Notes: generated from the sequence alone by a model not told the origin. Positions 1-11,830 are shown, counted from the stretch's first letter. The stretch: 64,000 nt of DNA from Amorphophallus konjac (GCA_022559845.1 CM040120.1:311276740-311340739); one strand, 5' to 3'. A program made the numbers and translations.

Positions 1-1232
1 AAAATCCCCCTATCTCTCAGTGTGGTTGTGTTTTATTCTATGTGCGGTCTCTGATCTTCGGTTGGTTGAGGTTGCTATTTATATTGCTTTGCTAGAACTA
101 TCTTCTATTCAATCTTTTGTCTGTGCATCACTGATTGCGTATGGGGTCCTTCATTTTGTTGCTTGAATTCATCTTCAGACGTGTGTTAAGCACTCTATCT
201 CGCTACTCTGGGACCATCTTCCGTGTTCTTGATTTAATTTTTGAAAATTGGGGTGATCTATTCATCCCCCCTTCTAGATCACTCTCTAGTACTTCTATCA
301 TTATCTTCATTTTCATATTTTATTTGCATTATTTGGGTCATTTTTTCATAGTTAAATATTGTCTTCATTTTTGGGTTTTGTGCATAAAATCTGCATGTAG
401 GTTTAGGGGCAGACTCACAAGTACATTTTGCATTGATGATTTAATTACTTTCTGGGTTCTAATTGGGTCTTTTTATGGTCCTATCTTGTTATCCTTTGTA
501 TTATGTTTGTTTTCATATATTATTTACGTCCATATCATTGTGTTTGCATAGTTTAATCTTGCCATCATTTTTCAATTTTATTGTAGATTTCTGCATGCAC
601 TCCGGTGCACATAGGGTCATGCATTGCATATTGTAGTTGCATTCGCCCTTGGTAAGTGATCCTCTCGCCTCCATATTCCTTGGAGTCGACTAGGTGATCT
701 TATTTGGGACCTCCGTAAGTCTCCGTGAGCCGTGGATTCCCATACGGATGCCGGGCTGGTTGTACCTTTCCATCCCTTAGGACTTGCATTTGCATCCATG
801 TGAGGGAGTTAACCTTACTCAACCCAAAGTTTGGACTTTACTCCCATAGGATTCCTACCTTGAGGAAATTATTCTTAATTCAAATCATTAAAAGGTCCAT
901 TAACACTTCTAAAATATTTCCCCTCATATTAAATTATTTGATTTGGGTGAAAACTCTCACATTGCATTTGTTTATGTTGTTTGGGCTTGTCCAAGCCCAT
1001 TTATGAGATTGTGTTGCATTCCCTCATCATCCACATATTCTCTTGTTGTTAGGCCCATTTCGATTTGCCCATTTTGTGTGTCCATTGTTTTGTCCCATTG
1101 TCCTAGGTCTATTTTCCCTTGGTCTTGCATTAGTCTTAGTAAGTCAACCCTCTCTTTCCCTTAGCCCTTCAAGCCCTTGCTTCCCTGGCTGTATTTTTCT
1201 TGATTTCCTTATAGAAAGTCTCTACTTCCCTC
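1..1232 (+). other. non-coding leader of element A
   Basis: AT- and pyrimidine-rich sequence without a convincing gene. Short open frames are low-complexity (Phe/Leu/Ile-rich) and are interrupted. The only recognisable part is the conserved module at 653-780. Confidence 0.5.
653..780 (+). repeat. conserved module shared with Tekay LTRs (copy 1)
   Basis: Contains GTGATCCTCTC, CTAGGTGATCTT, CCTCCGTAAGTCTC and GGGCTGGTTGTACC in the same order and spacing as the modules at 19681, 27541 and 40376 and, inverted, at 11860 and 51412. Flanking sequence is not obviously related, so the module stands out as a conserved block. Confidence 0.7.
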
Positions 1233-3282
1233 ATGGAGCACTACTATCATCCCATGTATCCTTCTCCTTCCCAGTCTTATTCCTATTCCCGCGTGGAATC
1301 TTCTTCCCACGTGGGTCCATCTTCTCAAGGTCCCTCTGACCCATCCGAAGAACATGCTAACCATATGGCCCATCTTTCGGGCCTTGTTCGCCAAATGGAC
1401 CCTGCCCAGGCCCAACGACTCATTGCAAATCATCTTAATGGGCCTTCTTCTCATAATGGGCCTTCTTACCTTCTTGGGCCTCCTTCCTTTCCTTCTTATG
1501 CTGGCCTGACTTCTAATGGCCAAAGTCATCCTAATGCGCCTTCTCCTTCTTATGTTGCTGGCCCAATCTCTAATGGCCAACTTCCTCTCAATAGGCCTTC
1601 TCCTTCCCATGATGCTAGCCCAATTCCTAATGCCCAATCTCATCATAATGGGCCTCATTCTTTGTCTCCTCATGCTACTGGCCCAATGGGTCGTTATGCT
1701 CATGTTCGTTCCAGGCCCATGTACCCCTCCACTCATGGAATGGGCCCCTCTTCTTCTCAGCCCGGATCCCCTTATTCGGCCCACTGTCATCATTCTGGTT
1801 CATATTCACAACCTCTGGCTCAAGCTGGCCCACACCATTCTTGATCTCTCCTGACCCAGGAGATGATTGCTCAAACCCAACGCCAGCTTGATGAACTCCA
1901 ACACTGAGTCGATCCCAAATCCTCCTTAAGTGTTCCATTCGCTTTTCAAGATCTTTGGCTTCCGCCATCTTCACAAATTCCCGCATATCACCGCTATGGT
2001 GGAGTTGGTGATCCCTTTGTGCACTTGAAGAGTTCGTTTATGAGTCAGCCCAATTTCGATATGACCAACGTTTGATGGCTTATTTATTTGGTCTGTCATT
2101 GGAAGGCCGGACTCGGGATTGGTTCTTTTCTCTTCCACAAGAGCAAGTTGTGAATTTTCAAGCTGTGCAAGAGAAATTTCTTCAACAGTATCAGGACCAG
2201 GTTGGGCCTAGGTATTCTATGGTGGATCTTACCTATGAGAAGATGAAGCCCAAAGAGGATTTCTCGACATTTGCTGACCGCTGGCGTCGCCTTGCCGTGC
2301 AAGTCCCGGGGCACATTCCGGAGCAGGAGCTGATCAAGATGTTGATTTATAATGCAATGCCAGAATATCGATTCATCTTAGCCCTCAACGACATTACCTC
2401 CTGGCAGCAACTTTATAGTCGAGCCTGCTTCATTCGCTAACAACTCCATGATCCCCTTGACCCTGAGTCTTCTCCGCCATCAACATCTCCATACACCCCG
2501 CCATCTTGATCTACCTCCACATATCAACCTTCACCCTCCACAAGTCAGCCTTCCATTACGTATCCCTCCACGAATCCCTACGCTTCCACGCATCAACCTT
2601 CTATAAGTCAACCTTCTGCTCTGACATACCCGTACACTCCCACATATCAACATTCCATGAGTCAACCTTCCGCTCCTACATCCCCATGTACCTCCACATA
2701 CCAACCCTCCATGAGTCCACTATCCATGAGCCAGCCTTTCACCCCCGTGTCTCCACCTGCGTCTCTAACTCCAGTCAAGGGAACGTCACACCTCAAGCAA
2801 GTGGATGTCATCTACATACCCCCTCTTCCAACTCGCCATGCGTCATTGCCTTCATCTTCCACTAGCCATGCGACTTTGCCCACGTAACCCCCACTTCCAT
2901 CTCCGCAACCTACCCCTCGGCATCCGCCTTGCCCGAAGTGGGCTCCTCGTTCTCCGTTGTCGGAGTGTTTTACGGATATTTTCAGGGCTTTGATGGCCAC
3001 CCACTCATTGTAGCCCCTTCCAGTTATGCCTTACCGACCTGCAATCGGGAATTTACTTCAGTTCTGTGATTTTCATCGTCAGCAGGGGCATTTAGTGGAG
3101 GACTGCCCCGAATTCTAGGAGTACGTTTATGGATTGGAAGATCAGAAAAGGATCAATTGGTCCGAGATTCATAAAGTCATCTCATACCTTCGCACCAAGC
3201 AACAGCAGTAGCAAGCGCCGCCTAGGTAGCCGTCTCCATCACTACAAGGCCAGGGGCACCGCTGTGATTCTGCATCTGGCGC
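1233..3282 (+). pseudogene. gag: Tat/Ogre-type gag (element A), broken
   Basis: Structural capsid gene, degenerate. The start ATG at 1233 opens a Pro/Ser/His-rich N-terminus. It includes a short helix-like motif (LVRQMDPAQAQRLIANHL) that matches the N-terminus of the gag at 41875. That frame stops at 1842. The retrotransposon gag core is at 2072-2440, with EGRTRDWFFSLP, FLQQYQDQVGP and FADRWRRLAVQVPGHIPEQEL, close in order and spacing to LEWFYSLEP..FLQKYRDLVGP..FAYRWRAMAEKL of the second Tat gag. After a Pro-rich spacer a single CxxH-type knuckle (FCDFHRQQGHLVEDC) lies at 3062-3106. Several stops and at least one frame change break it. Confidence 0.75.
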
Positions 3283-3283
3283 T

Positions 3284-4153
3284 ATGCCAACTCCGTCATA
3301 TACTCCATCACCCGTTCCCTCGCCTAGGCCATCGCCTACCCCATCATCTCCATCTATCCTACCTCCACTGACCTCATTACCTTCGCCATCTCCTATGCCT
3401 TCTCCACAACCATCGCAAACCCAAGCCTCTACTCAGGCTAGTGCTCCCACTTCTTCCACTTCTTCCACCACTACTTCCATTCCCAACGCCGCCCGACGCA
3501 TTGTGTCAATACGCGAATGGTCGGTGCCGCGCTCCTTCTCTTCATCTTCCCCATCACCAACCCAATCTCCACTACCCCCATTGCCTGCATCACCATCTCC
3601 ACTGTCTTCTCTGCCGTTACCTTCGCCAGAGCCTGAGCAAGCTTCACCTACACCTACGCCTTTACCTCTGCCTATGCCTGAGCCTATCATTGCCACCTCG
3701 CCCTTGCCACATTCATCCTCGCCTTTGCCATCACTGAAACCTCCCGTTGAAACCTCCACGTTTACCAAGCCTTCTGCCTCCATTTTTTATCCATCCACTT
3801 CCACCGCACGGAGCGGGTGCACATTGCCTATGGTGCCCCTTGGGTCTGGTCCCCAGGGACGTGATGAGTCAAGTCACGACGAGGCTATGTCGATCTTGCA
3901 CTTCAAGCTTCATCACTGTATCTGTCGGATGCCGATCCATGTCTTGATCCCTGGTTATTTAGGGGATGATGAGCATACACTTCCCATGACGGTTGTCAAG
4001 AGTTCTCTTGCACTAATGCCAGTTTCATCTCAAGCAAGGCCGGTGGCAATCTCATTGCTCATCGGGGAGTTCACCATTGATGCTATTTTCACTTTCGCTC
4101 CATTGCTGTTCAGTTTACTGGCCATGAAGGGTTCTCTACACGTATTATGCTAA
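3284..4153 (+). pseudogene. Pro/Ser-rich linker ORF of element A
   Basis: An open frame of 289 codons. About 170 residues are Pro, Ser, Leu and Thr-rich and of low complexity. The last ~110 residues are not repetitive and not recognised. By position it matches the Pro-rich linker between gag and protease in the Tat element at 43523-44380. No protease DTG or DSG motif follows, so the protease is missing or unrecognisable. It could be real polyprotein linker or simply a pyrimidine-rich frame; codon periodicity would decide. Confidence 0.4.
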
Positions 4154-5170
4154 CTCATGCGACCGCCAAGGGTCTGATGCATTCTCTATTCAAGGGGAAA
4201 TTGGTCACATCTTATGCACTCTCCAAGGACATTTTGCACATTCTATACAATCTCCCTTGGTTTATTAACAAGCTGGCCATGCCAACGCCGTGTATTACTC
4301 TCCCTCAGATTCATCCGTCTCTTTTATCAAGGGAGTTATGCTTCAAGGCCGATCGCCAAGTGGAGTTGCCGAATCTCTTGCATCTAGTGCTGAGAGACAA
4401 AACTCCATGGTGTCATAATGTTCATCAATCTAAGGAGTCCCCCGTTCAAGAATGTCCAACTGTTGTTAGCACCGGGTGTCAAGGGGCAACTGCCCCGACG
4501 AAGCTACATGTTCATAACCGGGCTAGGCCGTCTGCTAGGTTGGTCTACTATTTGAGAAGAAATTGCAGATTGAGAACCCCAAAGGTCCGAATCCGCGCCA
4601 GGTGGGTTCGTTATCGAGATGTTTCAGCTAAGAAGAGGCGGCGACGCAAGCTCAAGGGCCGCATATTGTACATGAACTCAAGGGGCCACCACTTCCACTT
4701 CCCCTTAATTCTATTCATCATTTCTGCTATTCAACTCCACCCTTGGGTGGTGTATTTTCCCTCTTCCAATCCTACTTCTATGATTTTCTCCTCTTTTCTG
4801 GGGTCCGTAAACCCCTATTCCTCTTCTTCCCATCCGGAGTCTTCAGATTCTTCCCCCTCTCACGATTTTAGGCCTCGGCCTATGTCATTTGGTCGTCCCA
4901 ATTTCGAGCCATCACCCGATTCTTCTTTCTCCGGGACTCCCAGGTATTGTCTCTAATCCTTCTCCATCTCTGTCGGATGTCCACGATTCTCCTTCTCCGA
5001 CCCTGCCAGATGTCTATGATTCTTCTTCTCCGACCACATCGGATGATTACTCTTCTTCTTCTTCATCTTTGCAGCAATCTCATTATTGTTTTTCTATTAT
5101 CTCCTCTTCACCCTTTCGAGGTTCTCACCCTTTTTCATGCTGTTCTCAAGGCTTTAGCCCGCCTTGATCT
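4147..5170 (+). pseudogene. unrecognised ORFs downstream of the Pro-rich linker
   Basis: A 269-codon frame (4147-4956) with a strongly basic stretch near residues 140-175 (rich in Arg and Lys, including KKRRRRKLKGR), followed by Ser/Pro-rich frames to 5170. Nothing resembles protease, reverse transcriptase, RNase H or integrase motifs. The position, where pol would be expected, and the lack of pol signatures suggest an accessory or decayed segment. I cannot assign a function. Confidence 0.3.
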
Positions 5171-6338
5171 CAATTGATCTCTATTTATTCTGTATCAGGT
5201 TCCTTGTTATCAGGGTCTCTATGCCTTAACGAGGGAGTTCTAGCCCTCGTCTCACTTCCTTTTTATCCTTCTTCATCCAGTTTGGTGTCTGCCGCTCCTC
5301 CGTGTAGAGGAATCTTCAAGCCTTGGCTATCCTCTCCATCTTGATCATGAGAAGCAAAGGAATACAAAGCTCGTGCTGCTCAAAGCTTGATGGTCACGAT
5401 TGCTTTAGGACGATGGTTTTTACGCCACGGATTTGCATGGTATATTTGTTTTGTTCAAAAAAAACATGCTCTCATTGTTGCTATATCTATTATTCATGCG
5501 CATGGTTATAATGTTGGGTTCCTCAACATGGTTTGAGTGGCATTAGGAAGTTTGCTTGGCTTAGTCAAAATGAGTTCACTTCTGCAGCATTCTTAGGCTG
5601 GTGATAGCTCCGCACTGGAAGTCTAGCTTCTTTCCCCGATCGTTGAGGGTGACCTTTTGAGCATGGGTTTTCCACACACCTCACGGCAAGCCATAGTTGA
5701 TTCCTCTGGAGGCAATACCATTGCTGCTTTGGCCATACTTTGGGTATGCATGAAGGTCTTTTCTTTTCACTGCTCAGCCATGTGCAGGGACAAGAGATTG
5801 ATGGATAAGATGACCAACCTAGACGCTCCCTAATACGAGAGAGGTCTCAAATAGGGGCAGTCTTGACCCTCAAAATTGAGCTTTCATGCTATATCTACCC
5901 AATAAGGGCTATCAAAATCAAAATGAATCAATATGTAAAATTGTTCAAAATTATGAAATCGAAGGCATGGCAAGAGTGGCAGTACAGTTACCTGCGGGGA
6001 CGTCATGAGCCCGGTCGCATGCGTGCCTAATAAATATGGGTCTCAAAATCAAAGACACAAAGCCCCGGCACAACAGACTATCTCTTTGAGGGGTAGTGCC
6101 CTGGAAGGAATTTGAATCCTGATGTCTCCCATCCTGTATAAAGCTTATCTCCACTTTTCTTCTATTTTCTCCCTCTTAGGCTAGATTGTATCCGGGGTAT
6201 GACCTCAATAGAGGCACCATTCTTTAGAGGCAGTTGGTTGTTGTAAGTCACCCTCACATGCACGCCCTGCTCAAGGGAAGTCTTTAATGAGAGGAGAGGA
6301 ATGATGACCCCTAGTTAATAGTTTAAGCCCGTTTCTGG
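5171..6338 (+). other. non-coding internal region of element A
   Basis: No sustained open frame and no recognisable domain. The stretch 6040-6130 is slightly GC-richer than its surroundings but matches no RNA gene that I recognise. Confidence 0.4.
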
Positions 6339-6565
6339 GTGTTGCAGATTGATTTGTCAAAAAAAATAAAAAAATCAAATATTGTCAAAATCTTAAAAAA
6401 ATTAAATATTGTCAAAAAAAGAATCAGATATTTCCAAAATCCAAAAAAATCAAATATGGTCAAAAATATAAAAAATAAAATATTTTCAAAGTCCCAAAAA
6501 ATTAGATATTTTCAAAAACAAAAAACAAAAAATCAGAAATGCAAAAATAAAAAAAAATATATGTC
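6339..6565 (+). repeat. A-rich degenerate tandem repeat
   Basis: About ten imperfect copies of a 20-25 bp unit built on AAAAAATCAAATATTGTCAA or ATTTTCAAAA. It lies in the 3' non-coding part of element A. The open frame across it is poly-Lys/Asn/Ile and is a composition artefact. Confidence 0.7.
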
Positions 6566-6876
6566 CTATATTTCCTGCATCAGCATCTCTGGTAATTTTA
6601 TTTTGAGGATAGATATGTAATCTATTTGCTAAGTGTGCAGGTTGTAAATGTTCAAGTTTCCTTGCTCTCTATCATTTGCTCTGCCTCTTGTTAACGTCTT
6701 TTGATCTGTTCTCCTTCTTCAATCTTATCTCTTGATCTATTCTGAAGCTCACGTCCTTCTCAGCTTTTGCTTATTTCGCTTCATCTCGTCATATTTTCAT
6801 GAGAGGGCTTTGCCTCATGATTATGAACCTGGCGGTTCTACTTCGTCTGATCTTGGGCTTTGATTAAAGAGCATAT

Positions 6877-7145
6877 TTGTCATATCTTTTGTCCCGCCGT
6901 GTCTGTGTCACACGTATTGTTTTATCCTTCCGTGTCTGCCATGTTTTTATCCCACTATGTTTTCATCCCACTGTGTCACCATGTATGTGTTATTATTGTC
7001 AACCCATGCACGTGTTGTCCGTATCTTTTATCCCATGTGATTTGTCGTCCCACGTCTCTTTGTCCTACCATGTCCTTATCCCACCGTGCGTGTTGTCCCA
7101 CCATGATGTGTTGTCTTGCCCCACCGTGTCTGTCCCGCGCTTATT
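6877..7145 (+). repeat. degenerate tandem repeat built on TCCCACCGTGTC
   Basis: About a dozen imperfect units such as TTATCCCACTATG, TCATCCCACTGTG, GTCCCACCATG and CCCCACCGTGTC at intervals of roughly 15-25 bp. The open frame over it (Cys, His, Pro, Ser and Val-rich) reflects the repeat and is not treated as a gene. Confidence 0.6.
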
Positions 7146-8237
7146 GTTCATTCTTGTGATGTTTTGTCTATATCATGATGTGATTGTTATGCTTCATTCA
7201 TCCTTTTCATGTTATGTTTCGTTCATGGTCTTGTTGTGTTTAGTTCATTTCCCTATGTTATGTTATGATTTCCTCGTGCTTATCTTGTTGTTTGTGTCTT
7301 ATATTTTGAAAATCCATGAAAATCTAAATATTCTAAAAATCCAAAAAAAATGTCGCTTCGCTTGGCATGTAAGTCAGGTATGGCTCTCTATCCCTACTCA
7401 TTGTTGCATTACTATATGGTATCTATATATTATTATAGCCTCTCAAGGACCGGCTGGTTGTCCGTGTGTTATGGGATCTGATGTTCCCCTTTAATAAAAA
7501 TGATGATGATCTAGGAGCATACGGTTAATCGTTGGATAGGCCGCTCGGTTGAGTCGGGTGGGGGATGATGGACTCTGTCTCGCACGCCGTGGCTGTAAGA
7601 AGATTCTTGACCCCGTCTTGGCTCAGTCTAGAGTATCCTTGGGTACTTTTTATTTTATTCTTTTTTTACATTCGTTTTAATGATTTCTTTATTTTAGCAC
7701 AGCATACATCATGTCATTTTTGAGCATTCACACCTCGTGATCTTTCAAGATTTTCTCCTCATAAATGGCTAATTACAGTTCAGTTCTTTTGGATAAGAGA
7801 TCCTTATTCCACTCCGAATTTGATCGTTTTCTCTGATATGCCCGCTTGGTCTGGTTGGCCAGCATGATTCCTGTCTGAATTTTATCTGAATTTTAATTTT
7901 CCTTTTCCAGCTTTTCAGCTGTGTTCCTTCCGATCCCCTCATTGTCCGTGGATTATGTCCCCTAGTAAGGTTGGTCGTGTCACCTTTCCTCCCTTAGTTT
8001 AGTTTCCCAGACATGTCTCATCCTTGTCAATCATTCCTTGTGGTTAGTTTGGTATTTTCGAGAGAATTCCTATCGCTTGTAGGTTGTGTCGGGTGTCGTT
8101 TGCCGTGATGCTCGCTTATCAGTTCTCTCCGCTTCATCTCTGCTTCATCTCCATTTCACATCGATATCGCTTTCACCTTATCTCCACTCCATTTCACCTC
8201 CGCGTCTATTTCGGTCGCTCCCTTGCAAAGCGAACAT
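7146..8237 (+). other. 3' non-coding region of element A
   Basis: AT-rich sequence without an ORF or domain. It ends at the polypurine tract and matches the long 3' untranslated regions usual in Tat-lineage elements. Confidence 0.4.
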
Positions 8238-8251
8238 CAAGGAGGGGCATC
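8238..8251 (+). promoter_or_regulatory. polypurine tract (plus-strand primer) before the LTR
   Basis: CAAGGAGGGGCATC immediately precedes the LTR start TGTTGACACC. A GGGGCATC or GGGGGCATC tract before TGTTGAC is a familiar 3' LTR boundary in Tat-like elements. Confidence 0.6.
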
Positions 8252-8501
8252 TGTTGACACCCATTTTCAGCCTGTAAGGTGAATTGTTCTTTTATTCATC
8301 TTCCGTGATGCCTCGAATTACCCATTGTTGTGGAACTTCCTTGATCTTGTTCCGAACACATTTATTGATCATTTCCCTAGCCCTCTGAGCTTGGAAGTCA
8401 TTTTCTACAAGTTCTAAACCATTATCCCTAGTTTCCTCAAGTTCTGGGACCATTCCCATCATCCCCGTCGACCGGAGCACATTCGCCAGTAGGGGGCTTT
8501 T

Positions 8502-8623
8502 GGCGGCCATGTAGCTGACCGCCAAAAGCATTTGGCGGTCTCCAGTGGACCGCCAAATGCCTCTGGTTTGGCGGCCATCTGGATGGCCGCCATATGGTTT
8601 GGCGGTCCCAGTAAGACTGCCAA
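8502..8623 (+). repeat. dyad cluster in U3 (TTTGGCGGTC-type arms)
   Basis: Four inverted repeats in 122 bp. The clearest is TTTGGCGGTC (8531-8540), spacer 8541-8547 (7 nt), then GACCGCCAAA (8548-8557), with perfect 10-bp arms. The others are GGCGGCC..GACCGCC (8502-8523), GGCGGCCATC..GATGGCCGCC (8570-8591) and TTTGGCGGTC-7 nt-GACTGCCAA (8598-8623). Confidence 0.9.
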
Positions 8624-8961
8624 GCACCAATTTTCTCCGAACTCGCCGTGTTCGCCAATGCAACTGTGGCATGCTTATCCCATGGCTTAGTTGTGGTCTT
8701 CCCTTGACCGTCATACTCTAGTTGCGGTCTTGTGACTGACCGCTACTTCGGAACAAAGCCCAGAACTTTATGAACGCTGATTTCTTTGCCCGAGGACTCT
8801 CCGGGAGCCTAATCTTGATCCATTTTTGAGGAGAATGATCCTCTAGCTCGGTTTTTATCAATATAGGGCTCTTACCCTTGATATTATCTCGAGTTTGATC
8901 ATATATATCCCCCTGTTTTGGTGTTTATCTCAGATTTTAAAACCCTAGGGTTTCCTGCTCC

Positions 8962-8970
8962 TATAAATAG
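8962..8970 (+). promoter_or_regulatory. TATA box of the LTR promoter
   Basis: TATAAATAG in a GC-richer setting, 710 bp into the LTR. The equivalent position in the second copy (about 61288-61298) reads TTCTAAATAG, so that promoter is damaged. Confidence 0.7.
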
Positions 8971-9593
8971 ATGCCCGGTTCGCAGGTCACGACGGGGGGG
9001 CTCTTCTTCGATTCGGGGCGAAGCCATGCTGCACCGCCGACTCAGTTCTTTGACCTTGACCTGAAGAGGGAAGTATTAGCTTTCATTTCCATCTCTCTGG
9101 GCTTAATTTCATTATCTCTATCTCTAGTTCTCTCCTCCAACTTTTCACAAATCATCACAGTTTACTATTTTCTACACTTTCTGCATTTTCTCCATATTGC
9201 ATGCACGTTTCTCGCAGTTATACTGCATGTTTTTCCTCTATATTTGTTGCATTCTCATCAGAATACACACACCTATTATTTTCACCCATCCACAGGGGTT
9301 AATAATCTCCCCCCGGTGCATCCTCCCTCAATCTTTAACGCTATTTTATCACTGCAAGATTTGATAATACACTTACATGTTTCTCATGGGTTTTTCTCTT
9401 GTGTTTGGCTTTGTTTTGCAGCAAAGCATGGATTGAACATGAGGCCCTCTTCCCATATCCGGCTGGAAGGAGTGGAGGTTGATCCCACATCATTCCCTAT
9501 ACCCCGTCTCTTAAGCGCGATCAAGTCTTCAACCTTTTCCAATGTACACGCCATTTCTCCCATCTCTTCATCCCTTTGGCGTTGCTGCAACCT

Positions 9594-9612
9594 TGGTGGC
9601 GATCACAGTCAG
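9594..9612 (+). promoter_or_regulatory. candidate tRNA primer-binding site
   Basis: TGGTGGCGATCACAGTC starts 5 nt after the LTR end. The same TTGGTGG(C/T)GATC follows the LTRs ending at 49800, 53846 and 61921. The site begins with TGG, as a primer site must. I could not match it to a specific tRNA. Confidence 0.5.
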
Positions 9613-10344
9613 TTCACCTTTTCCTTGTTGCCCCTTGTTCATACCTTCATGCTTATTATGATATTTGCGTAGTTCGAGGGTGGGGGTAGAACAAAACATC
9701 CACACTAAGCCAGTGAGACGAGGCTCACCCCTGACTTTTCAGGTGTAGATGTTCTTCCTCATGCTTGGAGGTGCAGTGCGGTGGTTCTTAGTTGCTAGCA
9801 TTTGTCAGTGTCGGGCTTCCCCCGACTTGAGAGTACGTTCTCTTTCTTGTTGTACTATACTTTAGTTGGACTGGACTCTGCTAGTTTTAATTGTTATAAA
9901 AAATGTAATTTTATTTCTACTATTTTAGCAATCCTAGTCATAGAAATTTAATTGCTTACTGCTTTATTTGGCAGTTCAATGTACTCTCACACTCCTTTCT
10001 ATCCCTTCGGAGCTTTACCGCGCTTGGGAGGCCTCTCAGAATCCAAGTGGTATCGGGTTTACCTGGTATCCGGAGTCTGGGTCGTCACAAGTATTTTCTT
10101 TCTTGCATCTGCCACAATTCAGTATAAAATTCCATTTATGATTTCATAGGACTCTTTCATTCGGATCAGCCGAATCTTTTCTTCCCTTTGCTTGGGTAGC
10201 TGCTGGTGCTTAAACCATTACATGAGGGGCTCTCACCTGTCGGGTGAACTGGCCACTTCTGTAGTTGCTATTTCAGGTTATTCTTCAACTGGCTCTTCTT
10301 CTATCATGCTGGGGACCTGCCGTCGGTTTATCACATGTATGTTG
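9613..10344 (+). other. leader of an element whose 5' LTR is 8252-9589
   Basis: Non-coding. The first ~100 bp match the leaders at 53847 and 61922, so this is internal element sequence. It includes a GTCGGG..CCCGAC inverted repeat near 9811. It is cut at 10345 by minus-strand LTR sequence. Confidence 0.5.
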
Positions 10345-11515
10345 TGTCACGCCCTGAGATATCCAGCAGAATTAAGTTGGGAACGTGAACAGCCGGCAAA
10401 TAAAGCCTCAACCTAGAATGACAATCAGAGCACAACCTTCACACATAAAAGAGTGAACACAACATATAAACAAAGATCTTCACTTTATTGAATACTAATG
10501 GTCAAAGTTTACAATGACACTTGACTCTCTTTGACATAGTAATTCACTAGACTCAATAAAAAAAGAAAATTACATAGACATGACTTTTATTTAGCACAAA
10601 TGGACTCATGACGATCTAAGGCTTTGCTCATCCTTCATTCGCTTTCGGACCCATCACTTGAGTAGCCTGATCCCGACCCGTTAGAGTTTCATGAAAAGAT
10701 TGGAAAAGTAGGGAATGAGCGCACTCGCCCAGGAGGTATCTTCGTATCAACATGATGGCAATGTTAAAGTAATTAATATTTCAGCTCTATGTAAAGGGCA
10801 ATAATGAAAGTGCGATAAAACTTGCGAAAATAAAACCAAAGTAACAACTAGTATCAAGATAAGTACAGGATATGAGATTTCAAGTAAGTACGAGAGCATG
10901 ATCAAGTAAGATTATATTATGACCTTCAATAACAAGAATGTACTATCATGTAATGAGAATGCACTTTCATAACCTTGGAAAGGCTATGCACTAGAAAGTC
11001 ATGTAACAAGTAAGTATAATTTCATGAGATTGCCTCGTGGATTTCACTCATTTATAAAAAAAGTACTCCTAGCATAATGTGATGCCAATAATCATCATAG
11101 CCCATGGTTTACAGTATGTTTTCGGCCATCTACCAAGGGGGCTAGCATGGAGCCCTTGGACACTGTCCATGCCCACCCTTGCATCTTCAAGTTATAAATC
11201 AAGCTACTTCCATGAGAAACAATAAAGTAGGCCAATAATTATCAAGTTCAACAATAGTTCCATGGCAACCAAAAACCAAGGTATGAACGTACCAAGATGA
11301 AATCATGAGATCAAGGATGAATTAATTGGGCATTACGCTACGGAGGAATTTTGGCAGCATAACAGTATATTCATAAATTTCCAAAGTTCATTAATGAATT
11401 AATGTATAAGGTGTTAGGTTCCAGACAATCAAAAGACCATCTAGGAATAGAGTAGAATCAACCCTTGGGTCAGACCACGGGTTGGACTAAAAGATGAAAG
11501 AACGTGGTTGTGCAA

Positions 11516-11830
11516 GGTCCGCTATCTTGAGGTAGCGGTCAAGTGGGAACCACTATCTAGCAGTGCACATCAAGTGAGTTGACGCAGGAAGGAAGCTGGG
11601 TCAATGCAACGAACATGCTGGAAGAACACGGTTCAAAGACAGGCGCTATCACGAGGTAGCGGTCGAGTCCTGTCTGCGATCAAGAGTGGAGTTGACACAG
11701 GAAAGAAAACGGGTTGACTCAGTAGATTCTGTTGACTTAAAAATGGTCGCAGTCACAGCCCAGCCACTATCTACAGGTAGCGATCGCCTGATGGCCGCAA
11801 TCAGGACAGTCCACAGAAAACGTAGAAATC
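11516..11830 (-). repeat. dyad cluster (TAGCGGTC/GACCGCTA-type arms)
   Basis: Inverted repeats such as CCGCTA..TAGCGG (about 11520-11545), GCGCTATC..GGTAGCGGTC (about 11642-11665) and CCACTATC..GGTAGCGATCG (about 11763-11787). A further pair lies at 12304-12365. The arms match those of element D. Confidence 0.6.

Larger units (their letters stand above)
1..8251 (+). mobile_element. Tat/Ogre-like non-autonomous LTR retrotransposon remnant (element A), leader to polypurine tract
   Basis: The left end lies outside the window. The order is a non-coding leader (to about 1232), a broken gag (1233-3282), Pro/Ser-rich and unrecognised ORFs (3284-5170), and about 3 kb of AT-rich repetitive non-coding DNA. 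It ends in AAGGAGGGGCATC directly before an LTR that starts TGTTGACACC at 8252. The gag core resembles that of the element at 42191, which also has an Ogre-type protease, so I place both in the Tat/Ogre group. I could not find reverse transcriptase, RNase H or integrase in any frame, so this copy was probably mobilised in trans. The lineage assignment is an inference from the gag alone. Confidence 0.6.
8252..9589 (+). mobile_element. LTR of the TGTTGACACC family, copy 1
   Basis: An LTR of about 1.34 kb running from TGTTGA to TGCA. The whole length aligns with 60580-61921, and the last ~320 bp align with 53529-53846. It has a TATA box at 8962 and a dyad cluster in U3. After the terminal CA comes ACCTTGGTGGCGATC, a primer-site-like sequence present after all three copies. 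A polypurine tract abuts its left side and a conserved leader its right side, so it may be shared by two elements. Confidence 0.75.

Noticed and set aside
135..551. 138-codon open frame at the left edge
   Set aside because: Phe/Ile/Leu-rich translation of a T-rich leader, with no domain and no homologous frame in the other Tat leader.
3284..4153. Plant cell-wall extensin or other host Pro-rich gene
   Set aside because: It lies in order behind a gag and knuckle, has no signal peptide, and has a counterpart in the second Tat element.
6040..6130. Possible tRNA or structured RNA gene in a GC-richer patch
   Set aside because: No cloverleaf, no A- and B-box pair in proper spacing and no terminator were seen.
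6860..7494. Overlapping Cys/His-rich frames resembling zinc-binding protein
   Set aside because: They are translations of the TCCCACCGTGTC tandem repeat in several frames, with no regular Cys/His spacing.
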